Assembly: GCF_008725655.1 (NCBI RefSeq)
Contig: NZ_VYXP01000004.1
Coordinates: 175,346-239,345, forward strand
Direction of reading: 5' to 3'
From: Marinihelvus fidelis
GTDB lineage: Bacteria; Pseudomonadota; Gammaproteobacteria; Xanthomonadales; SZUA-36
Length of the DNA stretch: 64,000 nt
A program made the translations under genes and the position numbers. Below the pieces are notes generated by a model that did no database searches, was not told the origin of the DNA, and was given only the letters and a program-made list of their open reading frames with translations. This document shows positions 8,379 to 14,861 of this stretch, in pieces. Numbering within the stretch: position 1 is the stretch's first letter; every line of letters starts with the position of its first letter.

Positions 8379-8651
8379 ATGACCAAGGTAATTATTAAAT
8401 CAATGGACCTGCGTGAGGAAACAACCTCGAAGGGCAACATCATCACCAAGCAACAGGCTGCGGTGGACCCCGGTGACGGCTCGTTCCCGTTGCCCTTCTA
8501 CCTGACGGTGCGATCAGCATACAAGCCGGGCGAATACCGGCTGGCCGGTAGTACTTTCCGGCAGGGCCGCTACGGCGATCTGGAGATCGACCCGTACGGC
8601 ATCAAGCTGCTGCCCATTGCGGCCAACGCTGAACAGCGGAAAACGGGCTAA
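8379..8651 (+). CDS. ssDNA-binding protein (gene V-like)
   Basis: A 90-residue protein placed directly after Rep, where filamentous phages encode the gpV protein that coats plus strands before extrusion. It has a small beta-rich composition with VIIKSMDLREET, QQAAVDPGDGSFPLPFYLTV and YKPGEYRLAGSTFRQGRYGDLEI, resembling inovirus helix-destabilising proteins. The ATG at 8379 has a GAAGGAG ribosome binding site nearby. Identity rests on position and general resemblance. Confidence 0.68.
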   Translation: MTKVIIKSMDLREETTSKGNIITKQQAAVDPGDGSFPLPFYLTVRSAYKPGEYRLAGSTFRQGRYGDLEIDPYGIKLLPIAANAEQRKTG

Positions 8652-8663
8652 AGGCGGTTTCCG

Positions 8664-8924
8664 GTGCTGTGTGTCGAAATCAACGCGTCCGGCCAAGTGG
8701 TCCAGGACACGTTAAGCACAGCACCGGACTGCTCTGAATTCATGCTCATCGCGCCATCTGAATACGACACGATGACGTATTGGGCACAACTCGCAATCGA
8801 ACTTGAACCCGGAAGTGAACCCTTCAACCTGCTGGTGCTGGCAATGATTACCGCTTATGGAACCGTGGCCGGAATCAAGCTGGTAGTCAGGGCGCTTCGT
8901 ACCGAGGTAAACGAACAAGGTTAG
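8664..8924 (+). CDS. small phage membrane protein upstream of the coat gene
   Basis: An 86-residue protein with GTG start. The N-terminal half is acidic and polar; the C-terminal third is one hydrophobic helix (FNLLVLAMITAYGTVAGIKLVV) followed by a basic/acidic tail. In filamentous phages the genes between gpV and the major coat encode small minor coat proteins (pVII/pIX-like), so a virion-tip role is plausible. It has no signal peptide and no recognised domain. Confidence 0.6.
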   Translation: MLCVEINASGQVVQDTLSTAPDCSEFMLIAPSEYDTMTYWAQLAIELEPGSEPFNLLVLAMITAYGTVAGIKLVVRALRTEVNEQG

Positions 8925-8983
8925 TACGGGGGTCAGGCGCAAGCTGTAAGCGCCGTGGATTACAGCAACAGGGAGATAAGGTT

Positions 8984-9202
8984 ATGCAGATTCGTAACTT
9001 TAAGAAGGGTCGCTCTGCGGCTCTCGTCCTGACGGCGATGGTTGCCCCCGTAACGTCTTTCGCACAGATCGACGTGACCGGAGCCACCGGCGCTATCACC
9101 GATGGTCAGACGGGTGTGATTACCGTCATGACCGCCCTGATCGTTGCGTACGGCGCGTTTCTCGGCTACCGCATGGTCAAGGCTGCGGTGAAGAAGGGCT
9201 AA
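8984..9202 (+). CDS. major coat protein (pVIII-like)
   Basis: A 72-residue precursor. Residues 1-27 are a signal peptide with basic start RNFKKGR and a cleavage site after SFA. The 45-residue mature protein has the layout of a filamentous coat: a mobile N-terminal region IDVTGATGAITDGQ, a hydrophobic helix VITVMTALIVAYGAFLGY and a basic C-terminus RMVKAAVKKG that would contact DNA. It is followed at once by a strong hairpin, as is usual after gene VIII. Confidence 0.88.
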   Translation: MQIRNFKKGRSAALVLTAMVAPVTSFAQIDVTGATGAITDGQTGVITVMTALIVAYGAFLGYRMVKAAVKKG

Positions 9203-9210
9203 CGGGGTAG

Positions 9211-9230
9211 GGGGGGCCTCCGGGCCTCCC
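9211..9230 (+). terminator. hairpin after major coat gene
   Basis: GGGGGGCC (9211-9218) pairs with GGCCTCCC (9223-9230), including one G-U pair, across a 4-nt loop 9 bp after the coat stop. It has no strong T tract. It probably limits transcription into the low-abundance tip proteins and stabilises the coat mRNA. Confidence 0.65.
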
Positions 9231-9238
9231 CTGACTCT

Positions 9239-9301
9239 ATGGGACTCATCATCATCATATTTCTCATGCTGCTGCTTAACTATGCGTTCTCTGACGATTA
9301 A
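9239..9301 (+). CDS. candidate 20-residue hydrophobic phage peptide
   Basis: An ATG-started frame encoding a 20-residue, almost wholly hydrophobic peptide: MGLIIIIFLMLLL followed by NYAFSDD. It sits between the coat hairpin and the adsorption protein, overlapping the latter's start by 20 bp in another frame. Its composition fits a tiny inovirus minor coat or a leader peptide that couples translation to gene III. No clear Shine-Dalgarno precedes it, so it may not be translated. Confidence 0.3.
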   Translation: MGLIIIIFLMLLLNYAFSDD

Positions 9302-10598
9302 GGCGGCATTTTTTCTTGCGTGTATCTTCGGGATTGAAGCGCACGCGCAGGAATACCAGACACAAGCGGAAGCGTTGGCCGCGTGTGAGGCTCATTTGGC
9401 GTCCCACAGCTACGGTAGTAATTCAGCATGGACGGTATGCAACGCGGAATGTGCACCGCTGACCCACCCAACATACGCCGGGGGCTACCAATCAAGAATA
9501 TACGAGACGACAGTAGGGCCACCCGAAGGAGCGTGCCCGTCAAGTTGGGTAAATAGCCCTCCGAGAAATCGTATTTTCTGGTATGCCGAAGAATTTACCT
9601 GTGACGCAGGGGAGGGCGCGCACACAGGAGAGGCATGGTTTTATAACCAACTTGAGCCACCGGCCCAATGCGGCCCGGACGGGTGCATCTACGAGCCGAC
9701 AACGGGCAATTGCAGCGACAATGGAAGCGGCGGGTATTGGTGCGTTTACACGATGGACAATCCGGGGGGCGAATGCACCGGGGACAGCGACAAAGAAGAC
9801 TTGCCGGAAAACTGTGCATACAACACCGAATCAGGCGCGATTAGTTGTGACTGTTCAGAAGGCAACGAAGGCAGTCCGGCTTGCTATCAGGACGAAGGCC
9901 CAGACCCCGAAGAACCGCCGCTGCCGCCAAATTGCATCGAGGTTGGTGACACAAGGGTATGTGAGGATTGGCCGCAGCACCCAGCGCCCCCACCGGAGGA
10001 AGATCCGCCGCCGGGGTGTTACGTAACAACAGGCGGAGTGATGTACTGCCCGCCGGGGCAGGACCCCAATAACCCGACGCCCGACCCGCAGAACCCGATC
10101 GACACCGGCGACCCCGGTAGTTCAGACGGGCCGGGTGACAGTAGCGATGGCCCTGGCACACCCGGAGAAGATGGGCCGGAGGAATCATGTACGCCCGGCG
10201 TGGACTGTCCCGCAGAACGCACAGCGGAAACAAAGGGCGGTTGCGATGACGGCCCGCCAACCTGTTCAGGCGACCCAATCAACTGCGCCATCCTGATTCA
10301 GAATTGGAAAACAAGCTGCGGTGCTCTGGACACCGGCGACAATAGCCCACCGTGGGAAGATGACCCCGATTGGGGCCGAGACCTCAAGTCCGAAGCAACC
10401 GAGCTAACCACGTACGAAATGATTGACGATTCCGGCATGGGCGGCGGGAGCTGCCCGGCAAACCGAACCGTTGCCGTGATGAACATCAGCTTTGAACTCA
10501 ACATGGAAGGCATGTGTGACCTCGCCGCTATTCTTAAAGTGTTCGTCATCATTGCCGCTTGGATTCAAGCCGCGTATCTACTGACGAGGGCCTTCTAA
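9282..10598 (+). CDS. adsorption/minor coat protein (pIII-like)
   Basis: A 438-residue precursor with a signal peptide (residues 1-22, cleaved after AHA), a cysteine-rich N-terminal domain (to about residue 200), a long Pro/Glu/Asp/Gly-rich linker (about 205-300) and a C-terminal hydrophobic helix (about 418-435) that would anchor it in the membrane during assembly. This is the architecture of pIII, which binds the pilus and Tol system at infection. The sequence is species-specific and shows no recognisable pilus-binding domain. Its stop overlaps the next ATG (TAATG). Confidence 0.78.
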   Translation: MRSLTIKAAFFLACIFGIEAHAQEYQTQAEALAACEAHLASHSYGSNSAWTVCNAECAPLTHPTYAGGYQSRIYETTVGPPEGACPSSWVNSPPRNRIFWYAEEFTCDAGEGAHTGEAWFYNQLEPPAQCGPDGCIYEPTTGNCSDNGSGGYWCVYTMDNPGGECTGDSDKEDLPENCAYNTESGAISCDCSEGNEGSPACYQDEGPDPEEPPLPPNCIEVGDTRVCEDWPQHPAPPPEEDPPPGCYVTTGGVMYCPPGQDPNNPTPDPQNPIDTGDPGSSDGPGDSSDGPGTPGEDGPEESCTPGVDCPAERTAETKGGCDDGPPTCSGDPINCAILIQNWKTSCGALDTGDNSPPWEDDPDWGRDLKSEATELTTYEMIDDSGMGGGSCPANRTVAVMNISFELNMEGMCDLAAILKVFVIIAAWIQAAYLLTRAF

Positions 10599-10903
10599 TG
10601 CCGTTGGTCACAGTCCTAGCGATAGCCGCACGCTGGCTACTCAAGTACATCATCACGAAATCGCTCATCTTCTTGGGAATCGCCTACGTGGCGTTTACCG
10701 GGCTGGGTGACATGATCGACAGAACAGAGCAGGTCATATACGCGAATCTGGCCGGACTGCCGGCAGACGTTTTCAACATGGCGATGCTTTGCGGTTTCGG
10801 TGAATACGTCACGATCACGCTGTCATCATTCGCCGGATACCTGACGCTTAAAGGCATGCGAAACGGCGTCAAATACGCAATGCAGCTCAACCCACTGCTG
10901 TGA
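10598..10903 (+). CDS. minor coat protein (pVI-like, DUF2523-type)
   Basis: A 101-residue protein with hydrophobic segments near residues 3-13, 20-40 and 70-85 and a conserved-looking LCGFGEYVTITLSS motif, as in the DUF2523 family that replaces gpVI between gpIII and gpI in many inoviruses. The ATG at 10598 overlaps the stop of the adsorption gene; an upstream frame start at 10559 is not needed. Confidence 0.75.
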   Translation: MPLVTVLAIAARWLLKYIITKSLIFLGIAYVAFTGLGDMIDRTEQVIYANLAGLPADVFNMAMLCGFGEYVTITLSSFAGYLTLKGMRNGVKYAMQLNPLL

Positions 10904-10913
10904 GGGGTCAACA

Positions 10914-11942
10914 ATGCTTAACATCATTACAGGGCTTCCCGGCGCCGGGAAAACCCTCTACACGCTCGACAAGGAATTGCCCAAGTATCGGGGCCGGAAA
11001 ATTTTCGTGTACGGCATACCCGGCCTCGATCACGATCACTTCAAATCCCAAGAACTTGAAGACCCGGAAAAATGGTACGAGATGCCGGAAGGCTCCGTCA
11101 TCGTTATCGACGAAGCGCAGAAGGTATTTCCGCTAAGAAAGGCCGGGAGTGAAGTCCCCAAGAAATGCTCCGAGTTTGAAACCCACCGGCATCGTGGGTT
11201 CGACATCCTACTGCTCACACAGGATGCGACGACGCTTGACGTTCATATCCGCAAGCTGGCTGGTCGCCATCTTCATGTGCATCGCTTATTTGGTGGACAT
11301 CGCGCCAACGTTTACGAGTATGGAAATTACGAGCCGAAGCCAACAGACAGGAACACCCAGCGGGGAAAAATCAACCTCTATTCGTACAAGTACAACCCGG
11401 CTATTTTCGACCACTATAAAAGCGCCGACATTCACACGGTTAAGCGGAAACTGCCCCGTCGCTTTCTATGGTTGCCGGTCTTGGCGATACTCATTGTGGC
11501 TTCAGGAGTGTGGCTGGTCAGAACGTTTCTATATTTCGGCGACAAGTACGGTGGCGATGAGCCTGAACAGGCTCAAAACGTGTCGCGTGTGGCTGACATA
11601 CAGGTCACAAGGCTAGCTTACGCACAGCAATTCATACCGGAAATCGAGGGGCTTCCGTGGACGGCTCCGGCTTACCAAGCCGTCGCCCAGGTCAGAACGT
11701 TTCCCAAGCCGCATTGCATCTTGGTCGAGGAAGAAGTTAGGGAAGGGGTCAGCCTGACAAACTGCCATTGCTACTCGCAGCAAGCCACGAAACTGCAAAA
11801 TGTCGCGCTAGACGTCTGCGCTGACATCGCAATAAATGGTTGGTTTGATTACACCAAGTCAGATCGCCGCCAGCGCGAGCGGGCTACGCCCGCGCGCGGC
11901 GGCGACGGCGGAGAACAATCAACATCATTATTTGGCGAATAG
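10914..11942 (+). CDS. Zot-like assembly ATPase (pI)
   Basis: A 342-residue morphogenesis protein. It has Walker A GLPGAGKT at residues 7-14, Walker B VIVIDEAQ at 62-69, the typical HRHRGFDILLLTQD segment at 91-104, one transmembrane helix at about 184-206 and a periplasmic C-terminal domain with several cysteines. Zot/pI powers extrusion of the phage through the envelope together with a secretin. No secretin gene is present in the element, so a host secretin is presumably used, as CTXphi does. The last 94 bp overlap a minus-strand gene. Confidence 0.9.
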   Translation: MLNIITGLPGAGKTLYTLDKELPKYRGRKIFVYGIPGLDHDHFKSQELEDPEKWYEMPEGSVIVIDEAQKVFPLRKAGSEVPKKCSEFETHRHRGFDILLLTQDATTLDVHIRKLAGRHLHVHRLFGGHRANVYEYGNYEPKPTDRNTQRGKINLYSYKYNPAIFDHYKSADIHTVKRKLPRRFLWLPVLAILIVASGVWLVRTFLYFGDKYGGDEPEQAQNVSRVADIQVTRLAYAQQFIPEIEGLPWTAPAYQAVAQVRTFPKPHCILVEEEVREGVSLTNCHCYSQQATKLQNVALDVCADIAINGWFDYTKSDRRQRERATPARGGDGGEQSTSLFGE

Positions 11943-12121
11943 CGCGACGAATTCGCCGGAAGGGTGCTGGCGCAAGTGCGGGCCAAGCCAAAGCGTTTCA
12001 TCTGCCGCACGAAAAAACATGCCATGATGCAGCTCGGCGTGAAGGCATCGCCAGCTGGTGATATTAGACGGCCATCCTCAAACGACCATCCATCCCATTT
12101 ACCCGTTGGTTCGATGTTCAT
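11849..12121 (-). CDS. small phage protein, DUF3653-like
   Basis: A 90-residue minus-strand protein with GKWDGWSFEDGRLISPAGDA near the start, resembling the W-x-G-W-x-F ... L-x-SP-x-G pattern of DUF3653 proteins found on the regulatory strand of Xanthomonas-type filamentous phages. Its start overlaps the end of the preceding minus-strand gene by 23 bp and its 3' part is antisense to the end of zot. The C-terminal half looks low in conservation. Function unknown, probably regulatory. Confidence 0.42.
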   Translation of the reverse strand: MNIEPTGKWDGWSFEDGRLISPAGDAFTPSCIMACFFVRQMKRFGLARTCASTLPANSSRYSPNNDVDCSPPSPPRAGVARSRWRRSDLV

Positions 12122-12392
12122 TCTTATGCTTCCGTGCAAAAAAGACTCTGTAGATAACAACCTCAAGCGCAAATGCGAAAACGAGAGCCGCAATGATAAT
12201 TAGCGGTTGGTGCCGAATCAGGGAGCCAAGATATTGAAGAGGGGCAAACGCGCTTTCGATGTCAGATGAAGGCTCGGGAAGGAATAACGCAGCGTATCCG
12301 ATCATAAGGGCGACCGCGACAATACCCGCGATAATTGCGGCCACTATGGCAGAAACTGTTTTGTCGATTTCTTTTTGTAACGATGTAGACAT
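12099..12392 (-). CDS. small phage membrane protein, minus-strand module
   Basis: A 97-residue protein with two clear hydrophobic helices (AIVAAIIAGIVAVALMIGYAALF and PLIIIAALVFAFALEVVIYRVFF) and a basic C-terminus RKHKNEHRTNG. ATG at 12392. In the circular phage it would lie just downstream of the repressor on the same strand. There is no recognised family; superinfection exclusion or a holin-like role are guesses. Confidence 0.55.
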   Translation of the reverse strand: MSTSLQKEIDKTVSAIVAAIIAGIVAVALMIGYAALFLPEPSSDIESAFAPLQYLGSLIRHQPLIIIAALVFAFALEVVIYRVFFARKHKNEHRTNG

Positions 12393-12460
12393 GGGCAAAG
12401 CACCGGCCGAGTGATAACAATAACTTAGAACGCAAACGCCACATAAACCACATCAACACA

Positions 12461-12488
12461 ACTGCGCATAATGTATATTATGTTAAAT
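12461..12488 (+). other. dif: dif site (right attachment site, intact)
   Basis: XerC arm ACTGCGCATAA, centre TGTATA and XerD arm TTATGTTAAAT. These match the E. coli dif except for the first two bases. It is the functional chromosome-dimer resolution site regenerated at the right prophage boundary. It implies this window spans the replication terminus. Confidence 0.93.
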
Positions 12489-12748
12489 ATAGGCATGGGA
12501 AATGGAGCTCAGCGTGCCTGTATACGCTGCGCAGTCACCCTGCCGCCTGGCAATAGCACTACAGAGGTGTATCGACGCAACCGTTAGGAAACAGCCATGT
12601 TTCACGCGAATATACCGCGCATATACATGGTGTTACATGGCAGATCTTATAATGTGATTTAGGTCTGTCGCCGTGTCGCTGTCATCATGTTTTATGACCG
12701 CGCCCTTGCGGAACTTGTAATCCTGCGGCGAATCCGTACGTTGTGCGG
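12489..12748. other. non-coding spacer between dif and the TonB receptor gene
   Basis: About 260 bp without a credible gene. It is less GC-rich than the surroundings. I see no repeat or RNA structure beyond what chance would give; it must hold the receptor promoter. Confidence 0.5.
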
Positions 12749-14776
12749 ATGCTCAGTTCCCTGATCCCTTACCTGTTACTGCAAGCGACGACGACTGCCG
12801 CCCCCCAGGCCATGGAAATCGTCGAGGTGCGCTCAGCGCCGGCCCAGTCTGTTGCGGGATCGATTCCCGGTATATCGACGCTGGGCCTGGACGACATCGA
12901 CGACGAATCCGTAACCCACGCGAATGAGTTGCTGGATCGTGTGCCCGCCACCTGGATCAGTCGCGGCTCCGGCCAGGAACAGTTAATGGCCATCCGTTCG
13001 CCCGTGCTGACCGGCCCCGGCGCTTGCGGCGCATTCATGGTCATGGAGGACCATGTATCGATACGGCCTACGGGCTTCTGCAACGTCAACGAATTGTTCG
13101 AGGTGAACCTGTTGCAGGCACAGGCGGTTGATGTTGTGCGCGGCCCCGGTAGCGTCCTTTACGGTTCGAACGCGCTCCACGGTGTCCTGGATGCCCGTTC
13201 ACTGGCGCCAGGCAGTGGATCCACGACCCTGGGCGCTGGCCTGGAGGTTGGTACGGACGACTACTACCGCGGTCGTGTCGAATATGCCGGCGCGCGCTTC
13301 GCGCTGGCCGCCAACTACACCGATAGCGGCAGTTTCAGGGACGACGAGTCCTTCACGCAGGGCTTCCTTAACACGTCAATGGCCAGCCAGGCCGGCGGCG
13401 CGGACATCGTGACCCGACTGGCCTACGCCGGCATTGACCAGGAGACCGCGGGTTTCGTACAAGGCAAGGATGCCTGGCGGGATCCGGAATTGCGCACCAG
13501 CAACCAGAACCCGGAGGCCTACCGCAAAGCCGAGGCCTGGCGGCTGACCAGCCAATGGCGCTGGCTGCCCTCCCCCGGCTCCGAGTTTGAATGGATACCC
13601 TACGCCCGTTACAGCGACATGGAGTTCCTCCAGCACTTCCTGCCCGGGCAACCGACGGAAAGCAATGGCCAGACCAGCGCGGGCATGCTGTTCAGTTGGC
13701 GCAACGATACCGGGTGGTCTGCGGGGATCGACTTTGAGTGGGCCGATGGTGAACTGGTTGAGTTCCAGGCGCACCCGACCGAAGGCTCGGACTTTCTTGT
13801 AGAGACCCGGCCGCAGGGTTTTCACTACGACTATGAAGTGCGTTCCCTGATGGCCGCCGCATGGGCGCAGTATGAACATAAAATAATGGATATACATATA
13901 GTTACGGCAGGTTTAAGAGGTGAATTCCTCGATTACGGTTATCGCAACCGAATGATTTCCGGCAACACGCGGGATGACGGCACAACCTGCGGTTACGGCG
14001 GTTGCCTCTACACGCGTCCGGAAAGTCAGGGGGACCAGTTCAGCAACCTGGCGCCGGAACTCGGCCTGCAGTGGCAACTGAGTGAGCGGACGCGACTGGT
14101 CTCACGAATCGCGCGCGGTTTCCGGGCGCCGCAGGCCACGGAGCTCTACCGCCTGCAGAGCGGCCAGCAGGTGGCCGATCTGCAAACCGAAACGCTGGAC
14201 ACAGCAGAACTGGGCTTCGAGTTTAGTAGCGACGACATCCACTGGAACGCGATCGCGTTTGCCATGAAGAAACGTCACTTCATTTTTCGTGACGCAGACG
14301 GCAACAATGTGAGTGACGGCAAGACACGACACTACGGAATCGAAGGTGCCGTCGACTGGCGTATGAACGACCAGTGGCGCCTGTCCGCCAATGCCGGCTG
14401 GGCCATCCACGAATACGCGTTTGACCGCCCTGCGTCCGGAATTGTTGACGGCAACCGGGTCGATACCGCACCGGAATGGCTGGCTGGCGCAAGACTGGAT
14501 TACCGCCCATTGCAACGGTTACGCCTGGAACTGGAATGGACGCATGTGGGTGCATACGAACTGGATCCAGCCAATGAACACCAGTACGAGGGCCACGACC
14601 TGTTTGCCCTCCGGGCCTTCCACGATCTGCGCGGAGACCGCCACCGGCTCTCGGTGCGTGTCACCAACCTGTTCGATACGTATTATGCGGAGCGCGCGGA
14701 CTACGCATTCGGTAACTACCGATATTTTCCGGGAGCCGGGCGGCGTGTATACCTTGAGTGGCGCTACAGCCATTGA
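12749..14776 (+). CDS. TonB-dependent outer-membrane receptor
   Basis: A 675-residue outer-membrane transporter. It has a short signal peptide, a plug domain with NELLDRVPATWISRGSGQEQ and VDVVRGPGSVLYGSNALHGVLD, then a 22-strand-type barrel ending in FPGAGRRVYLEWRYSH with the aromatic-rich C-terminus. NLFDTYYAERADYAFGNYRYFPG is the usual TonB-receptor end motif. The substrate (siderophore, vitamin or sugar) is not evident; no uptake genes are adjacent. The ATG at 12749 is chosen over a GTG two codons upstream. An AT-rich patch at 13872-13918 interrupts otherwise GC-rich codon use. Confidence 0.9.
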   Translation: MLSSLIPYLLLQATTTAAPQAMEIVEVRSAPAQSVAGSIPGISTLGLDDIDDESVTHANELLDRVPATWISRGSGQEQLMAIRSPVLTGPGACGAFMVMEDHVSIRPTGFCNVNELFEVNLLQAQAVDVVRGPGSVLYGSNALHGVLDARSLAPGSGSTTLGAGLEVGTDDYYRGRVEYAGARFALAANYTDSGSFRDDESFTQGFLNTSMASQAGGADIVTRLAYAGIDQETAGFVQGKDAWRDPELRTSNQNPEAYRKAEAWRLTSQWRWLPSPGSEFEWIPYARYSDMEFLQHFLPGQPTESNGQTSAGMLFSWRNDTGWSAGIDFEWADGELVEFQAHPTEGSDFLVETRPQGFHYDYEVRSLMAAAWAQYEHKIMDIHIVTAGLRGEFLDYGYRNRMISGNTRDDGTTCGYGGCLYTRPESQGDQFSNLAPELGLQWQLSERTRLVSRIARGFRAPQATELYRLQSGQQVADLQTETLDTAELGFEFSSDDIHWNAIAFAMKKRHFIFRDADGNNVSDGKTRHYGIEGAVDWRMNDQWRLSANAGWAIHEYAFDRPASGIVDGNRVDTAPEWLAGARLDYRPLQRLRLELEWTHVGAYELDPANEHQYEGHDLFALRAFHDLRGDRHRLSVRVTNLFDTYYAERADYAFGNYRYFPGAGRRVYLEWRYSH

Positions 14777-14861
14777 ATGGTACAGAGGTAAAAAATCTCA
14801 GGGCAACGTTTTTTTCGGGACGTTACAATACGGTATCGCGACCGCAATAATTAGAGAGTGA

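Larger units (their letters stand above)
6188..12488. mobile_element. filamentous prophage integrated at dif
   Basis: A complete inovirus-type prophage of about 6273 bp bounded by dif-like repeats at 6188-6215 and 12461-12488. Gene order is repressor (minus) / operator / small membrane protein / hairpin-rich intergenic region / unknown / Rep / ssDNA-binding protein / small membrane protein / major coat / adsorption protein / pVI-like / Zot-pI, then a minus-strand module. There is no integrase or transposase gene, which fits phages such as CTXphi that use host XerCD. Codon use is visibly less GC-rich than in flanking genes. All core structural and replication genes look intact, so it may be able to excise or replicate. 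Confidence 0.92.

Noticed and set aside
12262-12459. 65-residue minus-strand frame as an independent gene
   Set aside because: It starts with a GTG in the att region and overlaps the membrane protein gene in another frame. It is better seen as the alternative tail of the repressor in the circular phage.
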